This document shows positions 39,905 to 49,400 of a DNA stretch of 64,000 nucleotides, piece by piece (within the stretch, counting starts at the first letter, position 1; each line of letters starts with the position of its first letter). Below the pieces are notes generated by a model that was given only the letters and a program-made list of their open reading frames with translations, was not told the origin of the DNA and did no database searches. The stretch lies in NCBI RefSeq assembly GCF_028416635.1, contig NZ_CP114013.1, positions 1,798,001-1,862,000 on the forward strand, given 5' to 3'. The position numbers were made by a program, and so were the translations under genes. The DNA comes from Baekduia alba. GTDB lineage: Bacteria > Actinomycetota > Thermoleophilia > Solirubrobacterales > Solirubrobacteraceae.

Positions 39905-40183
39905 ATGACCGCAACGCTGACCCTGTTCCGTCCATCGATCCTCGACCCGGTCGAGGAGCCCGAGCAGCTGCGGGCGGCGCGCATCGCCGCTCCGCGCCCG
40001 TTGGCCCCTGCCGTGAGCGGCGGCCCGACGCTCGATGAGTTGCTGGTCGGGGTCTGGGAGGACCTGACCGCTCACCGCACCGTCGCGTGCTTGGCCTGTG
40101 GCGAGGCGATGACGCCGCGCTACAGCGCCGGGCCCGCGCCGGTCGGCGGCCGCTGCACGTCCTGCGAGACGACCATCGCCTAG
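39905..40183 (+). CDS. Small zinc-ribbon protein co-transcribed with lexA
   Basis: 92 residues; ATG 39905 follows the lexA stop by one base, so it shares the SOS-controlled message. A disordered Pro/Ala-rich N-terminus precedes a helix (LDELLVGVWEDLTAHRTV) and a C-terminal zinc ribbon with C-L-A-C-G...C-T-S-C. No named family is recognised. Its position implies induction by DNA damage; a role with LexA or in DNA repair is inference. Confidence 0.75.
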   Translation: MTATLTLFRPSILDPVEEPEQLRAARIAAPRPLAPAVSGGPTLDELLVGVWEDLTAHRTVACLACGEAMTPRYSAGPAPVGGRCTSCETTIA

Positions 40184-40252
40184 ATCACCGCGCGTCCCCA
40201 CGCGCAGCCGGCGGCGGGGATGACGCCGGCTCGACGAACCCTCACCTCCTCC

Positions 40253-40274
40253 GGCGCCCGCCTTCCTCGGCGGG
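40253..40274 (+). terminator. Terminator of the lexA operon
   Basis: 8-bp stem CGCCCGCC/GGCGGGCG with loop TTCCTC, followed by TTCGTCGTT. It lies 70 bases after the zinc-ribbon gene. Confidence 0.6.
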
Positions 40275-40491
40275 CGTTCGTCGTTCCAGGGCCGAGGATG
40301 CGATGCGGTCGTCGCCGAACCGTCCGCGACCCAGCCTCGGCATCAGGCGCCGGGTGGCCAGGGGCCTGTTCCGACACCGAGATCGACTGCGTCACGCCGC
40401 GGTCTGGGCGACGGCGAGCCAACTCCGCGACGCGAGCGCCCCGCGGGCCCGCGGCGCGACAACCCCGCGCGCCCGCGGCCCGCGGCACGCC
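40275..40491. other. Non-coding GC-rich stretch
   Basis: No gene seen. At about 40439-40492 there are overlapping palindromes built of GCGGGCCCGCGG-like units next to the stop of the minus-strand methyltransferase. They may serve as its terminator. Confidence 0.35.
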
Positions 40492-41127
40492 CTACGCCGC
40501 GCCCGCCGCCTCCGGCTTCACGCTCAGCAGCACCGCCAGGTCCCGCTCCGCCCAAGCCACCGACGCCGTCAACCCCGCGTCGCGCAGCCACCCCAGCTGC
40601 TCCTCGATCGTGCTCGGCTGGTCGAACACCCCGTCGATCGGGGTCACGACGTCGCGGGCGTCCGTCGGCACGATCAAGTCCCCCAACACGAACCGCCCAC
40701 CCGGCGCCAGCACGTCCGCGACGCGCGCGAACAGCTCTGCCTTCTCCGGCCCGTCCAGGTGATGCACCGCCAGCGCCGAGAACACCACTGCGAACCCGCC
40801 CCCGCCGGCGCCGCCGCCCTCACCGGGCTCCGGCAGCTCGTCCTGGAGGCGCGCCACCCGCAGATCCGCGCCGGGCAGCCGCACCGCCGCCCGCGCCAGC
40901 ATCGCCTCGCTCGCATCCACGCCGATCAGCGTCGCGCCCGGATGCGCGGCCAGGACGTGCACCGCCGTCTCACCCGTGCCGGTCCCGAGCTCCAGCAGCG
41001 GCACATCGGCGCCAACCCGCGAGCCACACGCTTCGGCGACCGCCCGCTGCAACCGCGCGTAGGCCGGGACGTCCGACGCCATCAGCGCGTCGTAGGTGTC
41101 CGGATCGAAGTGGAACTGAGCGCACAT
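40492..41127 (-). CDS. Class I SAM-dependent methyltransferase
   Basis: 211 residues. Motif I is VPLLELGTGTGETAVHVL, post I LIGVDASEAML, and motif II-III AVVFSALAVHHLDGPEKAEL and LAPGGRFVLGDLI. After FHFDPDTYDALM the N-terminus is short, as in the Methyltransf_25/12 group. The small-molecule or tRNA target is not readable. The gene points away from rnpB, with about 57 bases between them for divergent promoters. Confidence 0.8.
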   Translation of the reverse strand: MCAQFHFDPDTYDALMASDVPAYARLQRAVAEACGSRVGADVPLLELGTGTGETAVHVLAAHPGATLIGVDASEAMLARAAVRLPGADLRVARLQDELPEPGEGGGAGGGGFAVVFSALAVHHLDGPEKAELFARVADVLAPGGRFVLGDLIVPTDARDVVTPIDGVFDQPSTIEEQLGWLRDAGLTASVAWAERDLAVLLSVKPEAAGAA

Positions 41128-41184
41128 CGCCGCAACGCTACCGGCGCCCCTTCCGCCGGCCCGCCGGCGGCGCTAGGCTCGGAC

Positions 41185-41516
41185 ATGCACGCTGGACGGC
41201 TGCGGCGGGAGAGACATCCCGTCGAGGAAAGTCCGGACACCACAGGGCGCGGTGGTCGGCGCAAGTCGACCCGGCGAAAGCCGCGGGATAGTGCCACAGA
41301 GACATACCGCCGATGGCGGGGCCGCACGTGCGCCCCGCACAGGCAAGGGTGAAAAGGTGCGGTAAGAGCGCACCGGCGTCATGGCGACATGGCGGCCAGG
41401 CAAACCCCACCGGGTGCAAGGCCAAGCAGGACCGTTCGTAGGCTGCCCGCCGAGGTCCAGGTCGGCCGCTCAGATGGATGGTCGTTCACGACAAGATCCG
41501 GCTTACAGGCGTGCTA
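41185..41516 (+). ncRNA. rnpB: RNase P RNA, bacterial class A
   Basis: All conserved blocks appear in order: GAGGAAAGTCCGGAC (41223 region, P4 5' side), ACAGAGACATACCGCC, GGTGCGGTAAGAGCGCACCGG (P10-P12), GGCAAACCCCACC...GCAAGGCCAAG (J11/12 to L15 region) and AGATGGATGGTCG...ACAAGATCCGGCTTACAGG (P4 3' side and 3' end). The ends pair as P1 (GCACGC 41187-41192 with GCGTGC 41509-41514). TAGGCT at 41174-41179 is a likely -10. This RNA matures tRNA 5' ends with RnpA. Confidence 0.93.
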
Positions 41517-41518
41517 CA

Positions 41519-41552
41519 GCGAGGGCCCTTCCGACACCGGGAGGGCCCTCGC
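41519..41552 (+). terminator. Terminator of rnpB
   Basis: Perfect 11-bp stem GCGAGGGCCCT/AGGGCCCTCGC with a 12-base loop, directly after the RNase P RNA and 20 bases before the next start codon. Confidence 0.75.
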
Positions 41553-41571
41553 CATAGGCTGCCCCGCAGCG

Positions 41572-43332
41572 ATGCGCTTCTCGATCTTCTACGAGCACCA
41601 GGTGCCGCGACCATGGGAGGCCGACGGCGAGCATCGACTCCTACAAGAAGCGCTCGAGCAGGTCGAGCTGGCCGACCGCCTCGGCTTCGACACCGTCTGG
41701 GCGGCGGAGCACCACTTCCTGGAGGAGCACTCGCACTCGTCGGCGCCCGGCGTCTTCCTGGCCGCCGCTTCGCAGCGGACCACCACGATCCGGTTGGGCT
41801 TCGGGACCGTGCCGCTGGCGCCGGGCTACCAGCATCCGGCGCGGGTCGCCGAAGCCGCCGCGACGCTCGACCTCCTCTCCGACGGGCGCGTCGAGCTCGG
41901 GACGGGGGAGACGTCGTCCGGGGCCGAGCTCGCTGGCTTCGGCGTCGATCGTGAGACGCAAACTGCACAGTGGAGCGAAGCGATCGAGATCGTTGCGCGG
42001 ATGATGGTCGAGACGCCGTTCGCCGGCGCCGACACCGACCACATCAAGATGCCTCCGCGCAACGTGGTGCCCAAGCCGCTGCAGAAGCCGCACCCGCCGC
42101 TGTGGGTCGCCTGCCCACGTCAGGAGACGATCCGCCGCGCTGCCGAGAAGGGACTCGGAGCGCTGAGCTTCGCGTTCGTCGAGCCCGAGGACGTGCGCTC
42201 CTGGGTCGACGAGTACTACACCATCATCTCGTCGGACCGCTGCGTCCCGGCTGGGTTCGCCGTCAACCCCAACTTCGCGGCCGCGCTGCCGATGATGGTG
42301 CACGCCGACGAGGCGGAGGCGATCGAGCGCGGCATCGACGGCGCCCACTTCCTCGGCTACGCGCTCGGCCATTACAATGCCTTCGGCGAGCACGCGCCCG
42401 GCCGGACGTCGATCTGGGAGGAGTTCCAGGCCCGCCGGGACGACGTCGGCTTCGCGCGCTCCGCGATCTCCGCCGACGGCGCGCCGCTGAGCGTCAAGGT
42501 CCTCCAGCGCGGCCTTGGCTCCGTGCGCGGCGCGATCGGGACGCCCGCCCAGCTGCGCGAGCTGATCGGCCGCTACGAGGACGCGGGCGTCGACGAGCTG
42601 CTGTTCTGCCTGCAAACGGGCAAGACCCAGCACAAGCACATCATGGAGGCCTTGGAGCTGTTCGCCGCCGAGGTGATGCCGGCGTTCGCGCAACGGCGTC
42701 CCGCGCGGGCGCGGGACAAGGCCGAGCGGCTGGGCGACGCGGCGGAGCGCGCGCTGGAGCGGCGGGCGCCGCGCCGGACGGTCGCGCGCGGGTACGCGTT
42801 CAAGGCCGGCGACAGCGGGGTCGACGCGGCGGCGGTCGCGATCCCGGAGGAGCCTGCTGCCCCGTCGGCGCGGCGCGCCCCCGGCGCTGCGGTCACCTCG
42901 CTGCGGCGCCAGCTCGAGACCCACGGCGAGCGCGCGTTCCAGGCGTTCGTCGGGCGCTCGGACGACGCGCGCCTCGCGCGCACCGCCGGCTCCGGCGCCG
43001 GCCTCAGGGTCATCTTCGGCGCGATGGAGCGCCAGTTCGTGCCGGAGCGCGCAGCGGGCTTCACCGGTGACATCCAGTACAACCTGCGCGCGGTGGACGG
43101 GTCGGTGCGCGCGTGGACGGTCGCGATCGACCGGGAGCGCGCCCGCGCACGGCCCGGCGCCGCCGACGACGCCGAGCTCACGATCACGCTCGCGGTCGCC
43201 GACTTCATCCGCATCGCTGGTCGCGACCTCGATCCGGTCAAGGCCGTCCTGACCGGCCGGATGGAGCTCGCGGGCGACTTCGGCGTCGCGCTCAAGCTGG
43301 GCGAGATGTTCGGCCAGCCGGGCGGGTTCTGA
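41572..43332 (+). CDS. LLM-class flavin/F420 oxidoreductase fused to an SCP2 domain
   Basis: 586 residues from ATG 41572. Residues 1-380 are a bacterial-luciferase-like barrel: FYEHQVPRPW, LGFDTVWAAEHHF, FGTVPLAPGYQHPARVAEAAATLDLLSDGRVELGTG and GTPAQLRELIGRYEDAGVDELL. A basic, Ala-rich linker (about 385-470) leads to an SCP2 sterol-carrier-like domain (about 480-586: GDIQYNLRAVDG, ELTITLAVADFIRIAGRDLDP, KAVLTGRMELAGD). LLM enzymes alone are about 350-400 residues; the SCP2 domain may present a hydrophobic substrate. No Shine-Dalgarno is evident, and the start follows the rnpB terminator by 20 bases. Confidence 0.85.
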   Translation: MRFSIFYEHQVPRPWEADGEHRLLQEALEQVELADRLGFDTVWAAEHHFLEEHSHSSAPGVFLAAASQRTTTIRLGFGTVPLAPGYQHPARVAEAAATLDLLSDGRVELGTGETSSGAELAGFGVDRETQTAQWSEAIEIVARMMVETPFAGADTDHIKMPPRNVVPKPLQKPHPPLWVACPRQETIRRAAEKGLGALSFAFVEPEDVRSWVDEYYTIISSDRCVPAGFAVNPNFAAALPMMVHADEAEAIERGIDGAHFLGYALGHYNAFGEHAPGRTSIWEEFQARRDDVGFARSAISADGAPLSVKVLQRGLGSVRGAIGTPAQLRELIGRYEDAGVDELLFCLQTGKTQHKHIMEALELFAAEVMPAFAQRRPARARDKAERLGDAAERALERRAPRRTVARGYAFKAGDSGVDAAAVAIPEEPAAPSARRAPGAAVTSLRRQLETHGERAFQAFVGRSDDARLARTAGSGAGLRVIFGAMERQFVPERAAGFTGDIQYNLRAVDGSVRAWTVAIDRERARARPGAADDAELTITLAVADFIRIAGRDLDPVKAVLTGRMELAGDFGVALKLGEMFGQPGGF

Positions 43333-43342
43333 GGCGGATCGC

Positions 43343-43360
43343 CCCCTGAGCAGGGGTTTT
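43343..43360 (+). terminator. Terminator of the LLM-SCP2 gene
   Basis: CCCCT/AGGGG stem, 4-base loop and a TTTT run, ten bases after the stop codon; a classical rho-independent signal. Confidence 0.75.
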
Positions 43361-43414
43361 CGTTCGCGCCCGAACGCGGCGCGTGCGGAGGCTTGCTGGC
43401 GTCCGACGACCGTG

Positions 43415-43428
43415 CGAACATGTGTTCG
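43415..43428 (+). promoter_or_regulatory. LexA (SOS) box of imuB
   Basis: CGAACATGTGTTCG, a perfect CGAAC-N4-GTTCG operator ending six bases before the imuB start at 43435, so it covers the expected transcription start. Confidence 0.88.
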
Positions 43429-43434
43429 CATCAG

Positions 43435-44673
43435 ATGGTCGTCGCCGTTCTCCTTCCACGTTTCGAGCTCGTCATCGCCGCCGGTGGGCGCGAGGTCCTC
43501 GCGCGCGGCCCCGCGGCCCTCGCGCCGGAGCCGGGGCGGGAGCAACGTGTAGGAGAAGTGTCGTCCTCGGCGGAGGCGTTCGGGGTCCACGCGGGGATGC
43601 GCTTGGGCGAGGCGCTGGCGCGCTGCCCGTCGCTGGCGCTGATCCCGCCAGATCCGATGGGCGTCGCCGACGCGTGGGACAAGGTGCTCGCGCGGCTGGA
43701 GTCGGCGGGCGCGGCGGTGGAGAGCGAGGCGCCGGGGCTGGCGTTCTTCGACGCGGCCGCGCTGGCGCGGCTGCACGGCGGGCGCGCGGCGGATGACCCG
43801 GCGGCGGCGCTGCGGGCGCGGATGTCGGCCGGCGGCGCGCCGCCGTGGCTGGCGGGGGTCGTGACGGCCGTGCGCGCCGCGCTGCGCCTGCCCGCGCGGA
43901 TCGGCGCCGGGCCGTCGCGGTTCTGCGCGCTGGCAGGGGCGGTGCGGGCACGGTCGCGGCGGGCCGAGCTGGTCGACGGCGCGGCCGCGCTGGCCGGCGA
44001 GCCGGTCGCGCTGCTGCGGCGCCGGCCGGAGGTCGAGGCGCTCGTGCGGCCCTTGGAGCGCCTGGGGATCGGGACGCTCGGCCAGCTCGCGGCGCTGGAA
44101 CGGCCGGTGGTCGCCGACCGCTTCGGGCGCGCGGGGGAGTTGGCCTATGACCTGGCTCTCGGGCGCGACAGCGAGCTGAAGCCGCGACAGCCGGGGGAAG
44201 TGCTGGAAGAAGTCCTGGAGCTGCCGGAGTCGGCGTCGGGGGTGCAGCTGGGGCGCGCGCTGGTGTTGTTGGTGGACAAGCTGTTGGCGCGGCGGGAGCG
44301 CGACGGGCGGACGCTGCGGGCGGTCGTCCTGGGCGCGCGCCTGGTCGAGGGCGGGACGTGGCGCGAGCGCGTCGTGTTCCGCGAGCCGCTGGCGGACGCG
44401 ACGCGGATGCGGCTGGCGCTCGGGCAGAAGCTGGTGATGCTGCCGGCGCCGGCGGAGTCGCTGCGGCTGACCGTCGAGCGCTTCGGCGCGGTCAGCGCGG
44501 GGGCGCACGCGCTGTTCGACGACGGCTCGGCCCAGCGCACGGCCCGGATGCGCGAGGCGATCCGCCAGGCCCGCGCGGTCGCGGGCCCGGAGGCGGCGCT
44601 GCGCGTGCTGGAGGTGGATCCGGACTCGCGGGTACCGGAGCGCCAGGCGGTCCTGGCACCGTACGAGCTGTGA
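43435..44673 (+). CDS. imuB: ImuB-like Y-family polymerase homologue
   Basis: 412 residues from ATG 43435. It begins VVAVLLPRFELVIAAGG, where true Y-family polymerases have the catalytic DMDAFYASVE, so the active-site acidic residues are missing as in ImuB. IMS-type features follow: GVHAGMRLGEALARCPSLALIPPDP, LPARIGAGPSRFCALAGA, LLRRRPEVEALVRPLERLGIGTLGQLAAL (HhH), FGRAGELAYDLALGRD and a little-finger-like C-terminus. ImuB bridges DnaE2 and the beta clamp in SOS mutagenesis. It is shorter than most ImuB proteins (about 500). No imuA is seen. A LexA box lies immediately before it. Confidence 0.85.
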   Translation: MVVAVLLPRFELVIAAGGREVLARGPAALAPEPGREQRVGEVSSSAEAFGVHAGMRLGEALARCPSLALIPPDPMGVADAWDKVLARLESAGAAVESEAPGLAFFDAAALARLHGGRAADDPAAALRARMSAGGAPPWLAGVVTAVRAALRLPARIGAGPSRFCALAGAVRARSRRAELVDGAAALAGEPVALLRRRPEVEALVRPLERLGIGTLGQLAALERPVVADRFGRAGELAYDLALGRDSELKPRQPGEVLEEVLELPESASGVQLGRALVLLVDKLLARRERDGRTLRAVVLGARLVEGGTWRERVVFREPLADATRMRLALGQKLVMLPAPAESLRLTVERFGAVSAGAHALFDDGSAQRTARMREAIRQARAVAGPEAALRVLEVDPDSRVPERQAVLAPYEL

Positions 44674-44868
44674 TCTGCGGGCCGCCTCGCCGCGCCTGGA
44701 GCCACCCGGCGGAGCTTGACGGGCTGGCGCCCGCCGGCGCTCGCCGTGCGATCTGCGGGCCGTCTCGCCGCGCCTGGAGCCACCCGGCGGAGCTTGACGG
44801 GCTGGCGCCCGCCGGCGCTCGCCGGGTGGCCCCAGCCGCGACGATCCGGGCCGCAGATTCCCGAGGGC
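44673..44868 (+). repeat. Long intergenic hairpin repeat, 1.5 units, after imuB
   Basis: Left arm plus loop occurs twice (44673-44751 and 44752-44825 or so), and a right arm once (44816-44868). Paired blocks are ATCTGCGG/CCGCAGAT, CGCG/CGCG and GCCACCCGGCG/CGCCGGGTGGC, around a loop containing TTGACGGGCTGGCGCCC. The same loop with different but again self-complementary arms occurs at 50606-50838. The unit begins inside the imuB stop region and ends at the ribosome-binding site of the next gene. Confidence 0.7.
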
Positions 44869-44875
44869 GGCAGCG

Positions 44876-45121
44876 GTGACCAGCCCGCGCCGGCTCAACG
44901 TCCCGCTGCCCGCGACCGTCCGGGCCGATCCGCGCGGCCGGCCGCTGGCCGTCGACGGCCGCGCGGTGGACGCGGTGCGCGAGTCGTGGGTCGTGGAGGA
45001 CCGCTGGTGGACCGACGCGCCGCTGCGCCGGCGCTACTGGGAGGTCGTGACGACGCGCGGCGACTTGTTGGTGTTGTTCCGCGAGCTGGACCAGGTGGGT
45101 GGGTGGTACCGGCAGCGCTGA
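44876..45121 (+). CDS. DUF6504-family protein
   Basis: 81 residues from GTG 44876 with GAGGG eight bases upstream. Reads RLNVPLPATVRADPRGRPLA then AVDAVRESWVVEDRWWTDAP and LRRRYWEVVTTRGDLLVLFRELDQVGGWYRQR, a small beta-rich domain. DUF6504 genes usually lie next to Y-family polymerase or dnaE2 genes in actinobacteria, as here. The function is unknown. Read-through from imuB past the hairpin repeat would place it under SOS control. Confidence 0.75.
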   Translation: MTSPRRLNVPLPATVRADPRGRPLAVDGRAVDAVRESWVVEDRWWTDAPLRRRYWEVVTTRGDLLVLFRELDQVGGWYRQR

Positions 45122-45191
45122 CGCTCCTGCGCGGTTCCGTGACATATGCGTCTGGTTCCTGCGCAGGTCGCTCGGCAGGGTCGGTGGCCAC

Positions 45192-46427
45192 ATGGCGTGG
45201 CATGGCGGCGGGACATCCGGGCAGGGATCGGTGGAGTGGGTGGCGGTCGTCGCCCTCGTCGCGGTCCTGCTCGGGACGACCGGCGCCGCGCTCGCGCAGG
45301 CCGGGTTCCTGGGCCGGCGCGTCACGCGCGAGCTGGCGCGGGCGGTCTGCGTCGTCTCGGCCGGCGACTGCTGGCGCGACCGGGAGCCGTGCGTGGTCGG
45401 GTCGTCCTCCGACGCCGCGTTCTGGAAGGTGGGGATCGCGATCGTCCGGGTGGGCAAGGACCGGCTCGCGCTCGTCGAGCGGCGGTCGGACGGCACGGTG
45501 GCCGTGACGCTCGAGGGCGCGTGGCGGGGTGGGGCGGAGGCGTCGGTGGGCACGCCGCGCGTGGCCGTCAAGCTCAAGGGCATCGACTTCTCGGCCGGCG
45601 GCGAGCTGACCGCGTCGCTGCTCGCGCGGCTCGGCGACGGCCGGACGTGGATCGTCGGCTCCGAGGCCGAGGCCCGCGCGCTGGTCGCGGCCGGCGGGTC
45701 GGCGCGGCCGCCCGACGTCACCTACGGCGATCGCGCGTGGCTCTCCACGCTGAGCGCGACGCTCGGGGCCGATGTCATGGGCACCGGCGAGGGCCTTGAC
45801 GTGGCGAGCGCGCAGGTCGCGTTCGACCAGCACTGGGGCACGGCGACCGACCACCGCACGGGCCATCGCACGACGTCGATCCACGCGTCCTGGTCGGGGT
45901 CGGTCGCGCTGCTGCGCGACGTGCTCGGGGCCACCGGCGGCGACGACGGGCCGGTCGTCGCGGTCGAGGCCGACGCCGCCGGCCGGCCGCTGGACCTGCG
46001 CATCACGACGACCGGGACCTTCGGCGGGTCGCGCGACCTCCCGGGTGCCGTGCAGCCGGTTGCGGGGCTGCTGGCGGCGCGCGCGGGGGCCGGCGCCGAC
46101 CGGCGCTACGAGGTCACCGCGCACCTCGACCTCACCGATCCGCGCGACCTCGCCGCGGCGCGCGAGCTCCTCGCCGCGATCGACGGCAAGCACGCGCGCA
46201 CGACACCCGGACCGGAGCTGCGGCGGCTCCTCGACGCGCGCGCGACGATCGAGGCGCGGGTGCTGGCGGAGCGGTCGACGGGCCACGACGCCGAGCTGTC
46301 GGGCGGGACCGGCGGCGCGCAGCTCGGCTACTCCGAGCACTCCGAGCACCATGACCGGGAGCTGCTCGCGGCGTCCTCGCGCGGCCTGGACGGGCAGTGG
46401 ATCACGCGGACGGATTGCGTCGCATGA
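45192..46427 (+). CDS. Unrecognised 411-aa protein with TadE/Flp-like N-terminus
   Basis: ATG 45192 opens MAWHGGGTSGQGSVEWVAVV followed by ALVAVLLGTTGAALA. A short Gly-rich leader, then Gly-Gln-Gly-Ser-Val-Glu and a hydrophobic helix, is the pattern of TadE/Flp-type pilin proteins cut by a prepilin peptidase. The remaining 370 residues are a soluble, beta-rich domain with two early cysteines (RAVCVVSAGDCW, EPCVVG), a regular VTLEGAWRGGAEA...VKLKGIDFSAGGELTASLL part and a late ALLAARAGAGADRRYEVTAH part. No family is recognised. It sits between DUF6504 and dnaE2, ending 28 bases before dnaE2. Confidence 0.7.
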   Translation: MAWHGGGTSGQGSVEWVAVVALVAVLLGTTGAALAQAGFLGRRVTRELARAVCVVSAGDCWRDREPCVVGSSSDAAFWKVGIAIVRVGKDRLALVERRSDGTVAVTLEGAWRGGAEASVGTPRVAVKLKGIDFSAGGELTASLLARLGDGRTWIVGSEAEARALVAAGGSARPPDVTYGDRAWLSTLSATLGADVMGTGEGLDVASAQVAFDQHWGTATDHRTGHRTTSIHASWSGSVALLRDVLGATGGDDGPVVAVEADAAGRPLDLRITTTGTFGGSRDLPGAVQPVAGLLAARAGAGADRRYEVTAHLDLTDPRDLAAARELLAAIDGKHARTTPGPELRRLLDARATIEARVLAERSTGHDAELSGGTGGAQLGYSEHSEHHDRELLAASSRGLDGQWITRTDCVA

Positions 46428-46442
46428 CGTCCGCGATCTGTG

Positions 46443-46456
46443 CGAACATGTGTTCG
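46443..46456 (+). promoter_or_regulatory. LexA (SOS) box touching the dnaE2 start codon
   Basis: CGAACATGTGTTCG, identical to the imuB box. Its last base is the first base of the GTG start codon at 46456, so bound LexA would cover the initiation region of a leaderless or near-leaderless message. Confidence 0.85.
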
Positions 46457-49400
46457 TGCCGTACGTCGAGCTCCACTGCCATTCGGCCTTCTCGTTCCTG
46501 GACGGCGCCTCGCTGCCCGAGGAGCTGGTGGTGACGGCGCTGGAGCGCGGACATCGGGCCCTCGCGCTGACCGACCACAACACGGTCTCGGGCTCGATGG
46601 AGTTCGCGCAGGCGGCGTCGTCGCTGGGGCTGAAGGCGATCCACGGGGCGGAGGTGGACGTCGTCGATCCGGGGTCGGCGCGCGAGCAGCGCGAGGGCGC
46701 GCTGCTCTCCGACGACGAGGCGGCCGGTCGCTGGAAGCGGCACGTGACGCTGCTCGTGCGCGACGCGACCGGCTGGCGCAACCTGTGCCGGCTGCTCACG
46801 CGAGCGCACGCGCACACGCGGGAGTCGCCGGGGCGGCGACGGGTGCTGGCGCCGCTGCTGACGGTCGCCGACCTGGCCGAGCTCTCCGAGGGGCTGGTGT
46901 GCCTCTCGGGCTGCGCGGACCACGGCGTCCACGACGAGCCGACGGCCCGCGCGCTGCTGGCGGCGTTCGGGCGCGACGCGTTCCGGGTCGAGCTCCAGCG
47001 GCCGTTCGGGCGTCACGACCGCGGCCGCAACCGCATGTTGATGGACTTGGCGCGGCGGCTGGGCGTGCCGTGCGTGGCGACGGGCAACGTCCACGCCCAC
47101 GCGCCGGAGCGCGCGCGGCTGCAGGACGCGTTCGTGGCGATCCGCGAGCACACGACGCTGGACGCGTCCGAGCCGCTGCGGCGTGGCAACCACACGCACA
47201 TGCTCACGTCGCCGGAGGCGATGGCCGCGCGCTTCGACGACCATCCCGAGGCGGTGGCCGAGACGCTGCGGCTGGCCGAGACGCTGCGCTTCGACCTCAC
47301 GGCCGACCTCGGCTACCGCTACCCGGGGGCGGAGGACGACGGCGCCGACCGCAAGCTGGCCGAGGTCTGCGACGCGCTGTTCGACGCACGCTACGGCCCG
47401 GGGACCGACGGCCACGGACATCGCGCGGCGGCGACGGCGCGGCTGGACCAGGAGCTGGCGCTGATCCGCGACCTCGGGTTGTCGGGGTTCTTCCTCCTGC
47501 ACCACGAGATGCTCGAGCTGGCGCGCGAGGTCGCCGCCGAGGTGCGTGGCGGCGCGGCCGCCCGGTCGCTGCTGCCGCCGGGGCGCGGCCGCGGCTCCTC
47601 GGTGTCGTCGATCGTCTGCTACCTCACCGGCCTCTCGCACGTCGACCCGATCGCCAACGACCTCCTCCTCGGGCGCTTCCTCAACGAGGAGATCACGTCG
47701 CTGCCCGACATCGACCTCGACTTCCCACGCGACGTGCGCGCGGTCCTGATCCCGCGCGTGCACGAGCGCTTCGGGTCCGATCACTCGGCGCTGGTCGCGG
47801 CGTTCCCGACCTACCGGGCCCGCGGCGCGATCCGCGAGCTGGGCAAGGCCTTGGGGTTGCCGCCGGGGGAGATCGAGCGGGTCGCGCGATCGTCGGAGGC
47901 GTTCTCGGCCCAGAGCGTGGACCGCGACATCGCGGTCGCGCTCGGCGAGGGGCGCGAGGCCGAGGGGCGCTGGCGCTGGCTGCACGAGCTGGCGTCGGAG
48001 GCGCACGGCCTGCCGCGCCACCTCAGCCAGCACTCCGGCGGCATGATCGTCGCGACGCGCCCGCTGATCGACTGCTGCCCGGTCGTGCCCGCCGCGATGG
48101 AGGGCCGGCAGATGGTGATGTGGGACAAGGACTCCTGCTCGGACGCCGGCTTCCTGAAGATCGACCTGCTCGGGCTCGGGATGCTGTCCGCGGTCGAGCG
48201 CTGCGTGGAGGCGGTCCACGCGCGGCGCGGCGAGCGGATCGACCTGTCGCGGATCCCGATGGACGACGACGCGACGTTCGAGTGCATCCAGAACGCCGAG
48301 ACCACGGGCGTCTTCCAGATCGAGAGCCGGGCGCAGATGGGCTCGCTGCGGCGCACGCGGCCGGCGACGCTGCAGGACCTCACGATCCAGGTGGCGATCG
48401 TGCGCCCCGGGCCGATCGTGGGCGGTGCGGTCAACCCCTACATCGACCGGCTCCAGAAGCTGCGGGTCGACCCGACGTACGAGATCCCCTACGACCACCC
48501 GTCGTTGAAGGACGTCCTGGAGGACACGCTCGGGACGATCATCTTCCAGGACCAGGTCATCGAGGTCGCGATGGCGTTCTCGGGGTTGTCGCCGGGGGAG
48601 GCCGAGGGGCTGCGGCGGGCGATGAGCCGCAAGCGGTCGACGGCGGCGATCGAGGCCTACCACGAGCGCTTCGTCGCGCGGGCGATGGCGAAGTGGGACG
48701 ACGTCGACGAGGAGCTCGGCGAGCGCGTGTGGACGATGGTCAAGGGCTTCTCGGGGTTCGGCTTCCCCAAGGCCCACGGCGCCGCGTTCGGGCTGCTGGC
48801 CTACCAGTCGACGTGGCTGCGCGTGCACTACGGCACCGAGTTCCTGGCCGCGCTGCTCGACGAGCAGCCGATGGGCTTCTACCCACCGGACGCGCTGGTG
48901 CACGAGGCGCAGCGGCGGGGGATCGGCGTGCTGCCGCCCGACGTCAACGCGTCGGAGGCGGGATGCATGGTGGTGGACGTCGACGACGAGGGCACGTCCG
49001 GAGTTCGCATAGGCCTTGGGTACGTGCTGGGCGTGCGGGCCGACGACGTCGAGGCGCTGGTCGCGGCGCGCGCGGCGGCGGGGCCGTTCGCCACGATCGA
49101 GGACCTGGCGTCGCGCGCGGGCGCGGGGCGGGGCGCGCTGGAGCAGCTGGCCTGGTCGGGCGCGTGCGACGCGCTGGCGGGCGGCTCGCGCCGGCGCGCG
49201 CTGTGGGAGCTGGGCGTGGCGGCGCCGGGCCGGCGGCTGCTGACATCGGTCGTGGGCGCGTCGGGGCGGCGCGTGCGCGCCGAGATGGGAACGCAGCTGG
49301 CGCTGCCGCTCGGCGTGGGGCAGGCGCCGGCGCTGCCGGGCCTCTCGGGTTGGGAGGCGATGATCGCCGACTACACGACGACCGGGCTGACGACGGCGCA

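Noticed and set aside
40439-40492. GC palindromes as a possible origin or recombination site
   Set aside because: No iterons, AT-rich element or partner genes; simply low-complexity GC sequence near a stop codon.
41641-44898. A 1085-codon minus-strand open frame
   Set aside because: Antisense to the LLM-SCP2 gene and imuB, with repetitive Arg-rich composition and no domain.
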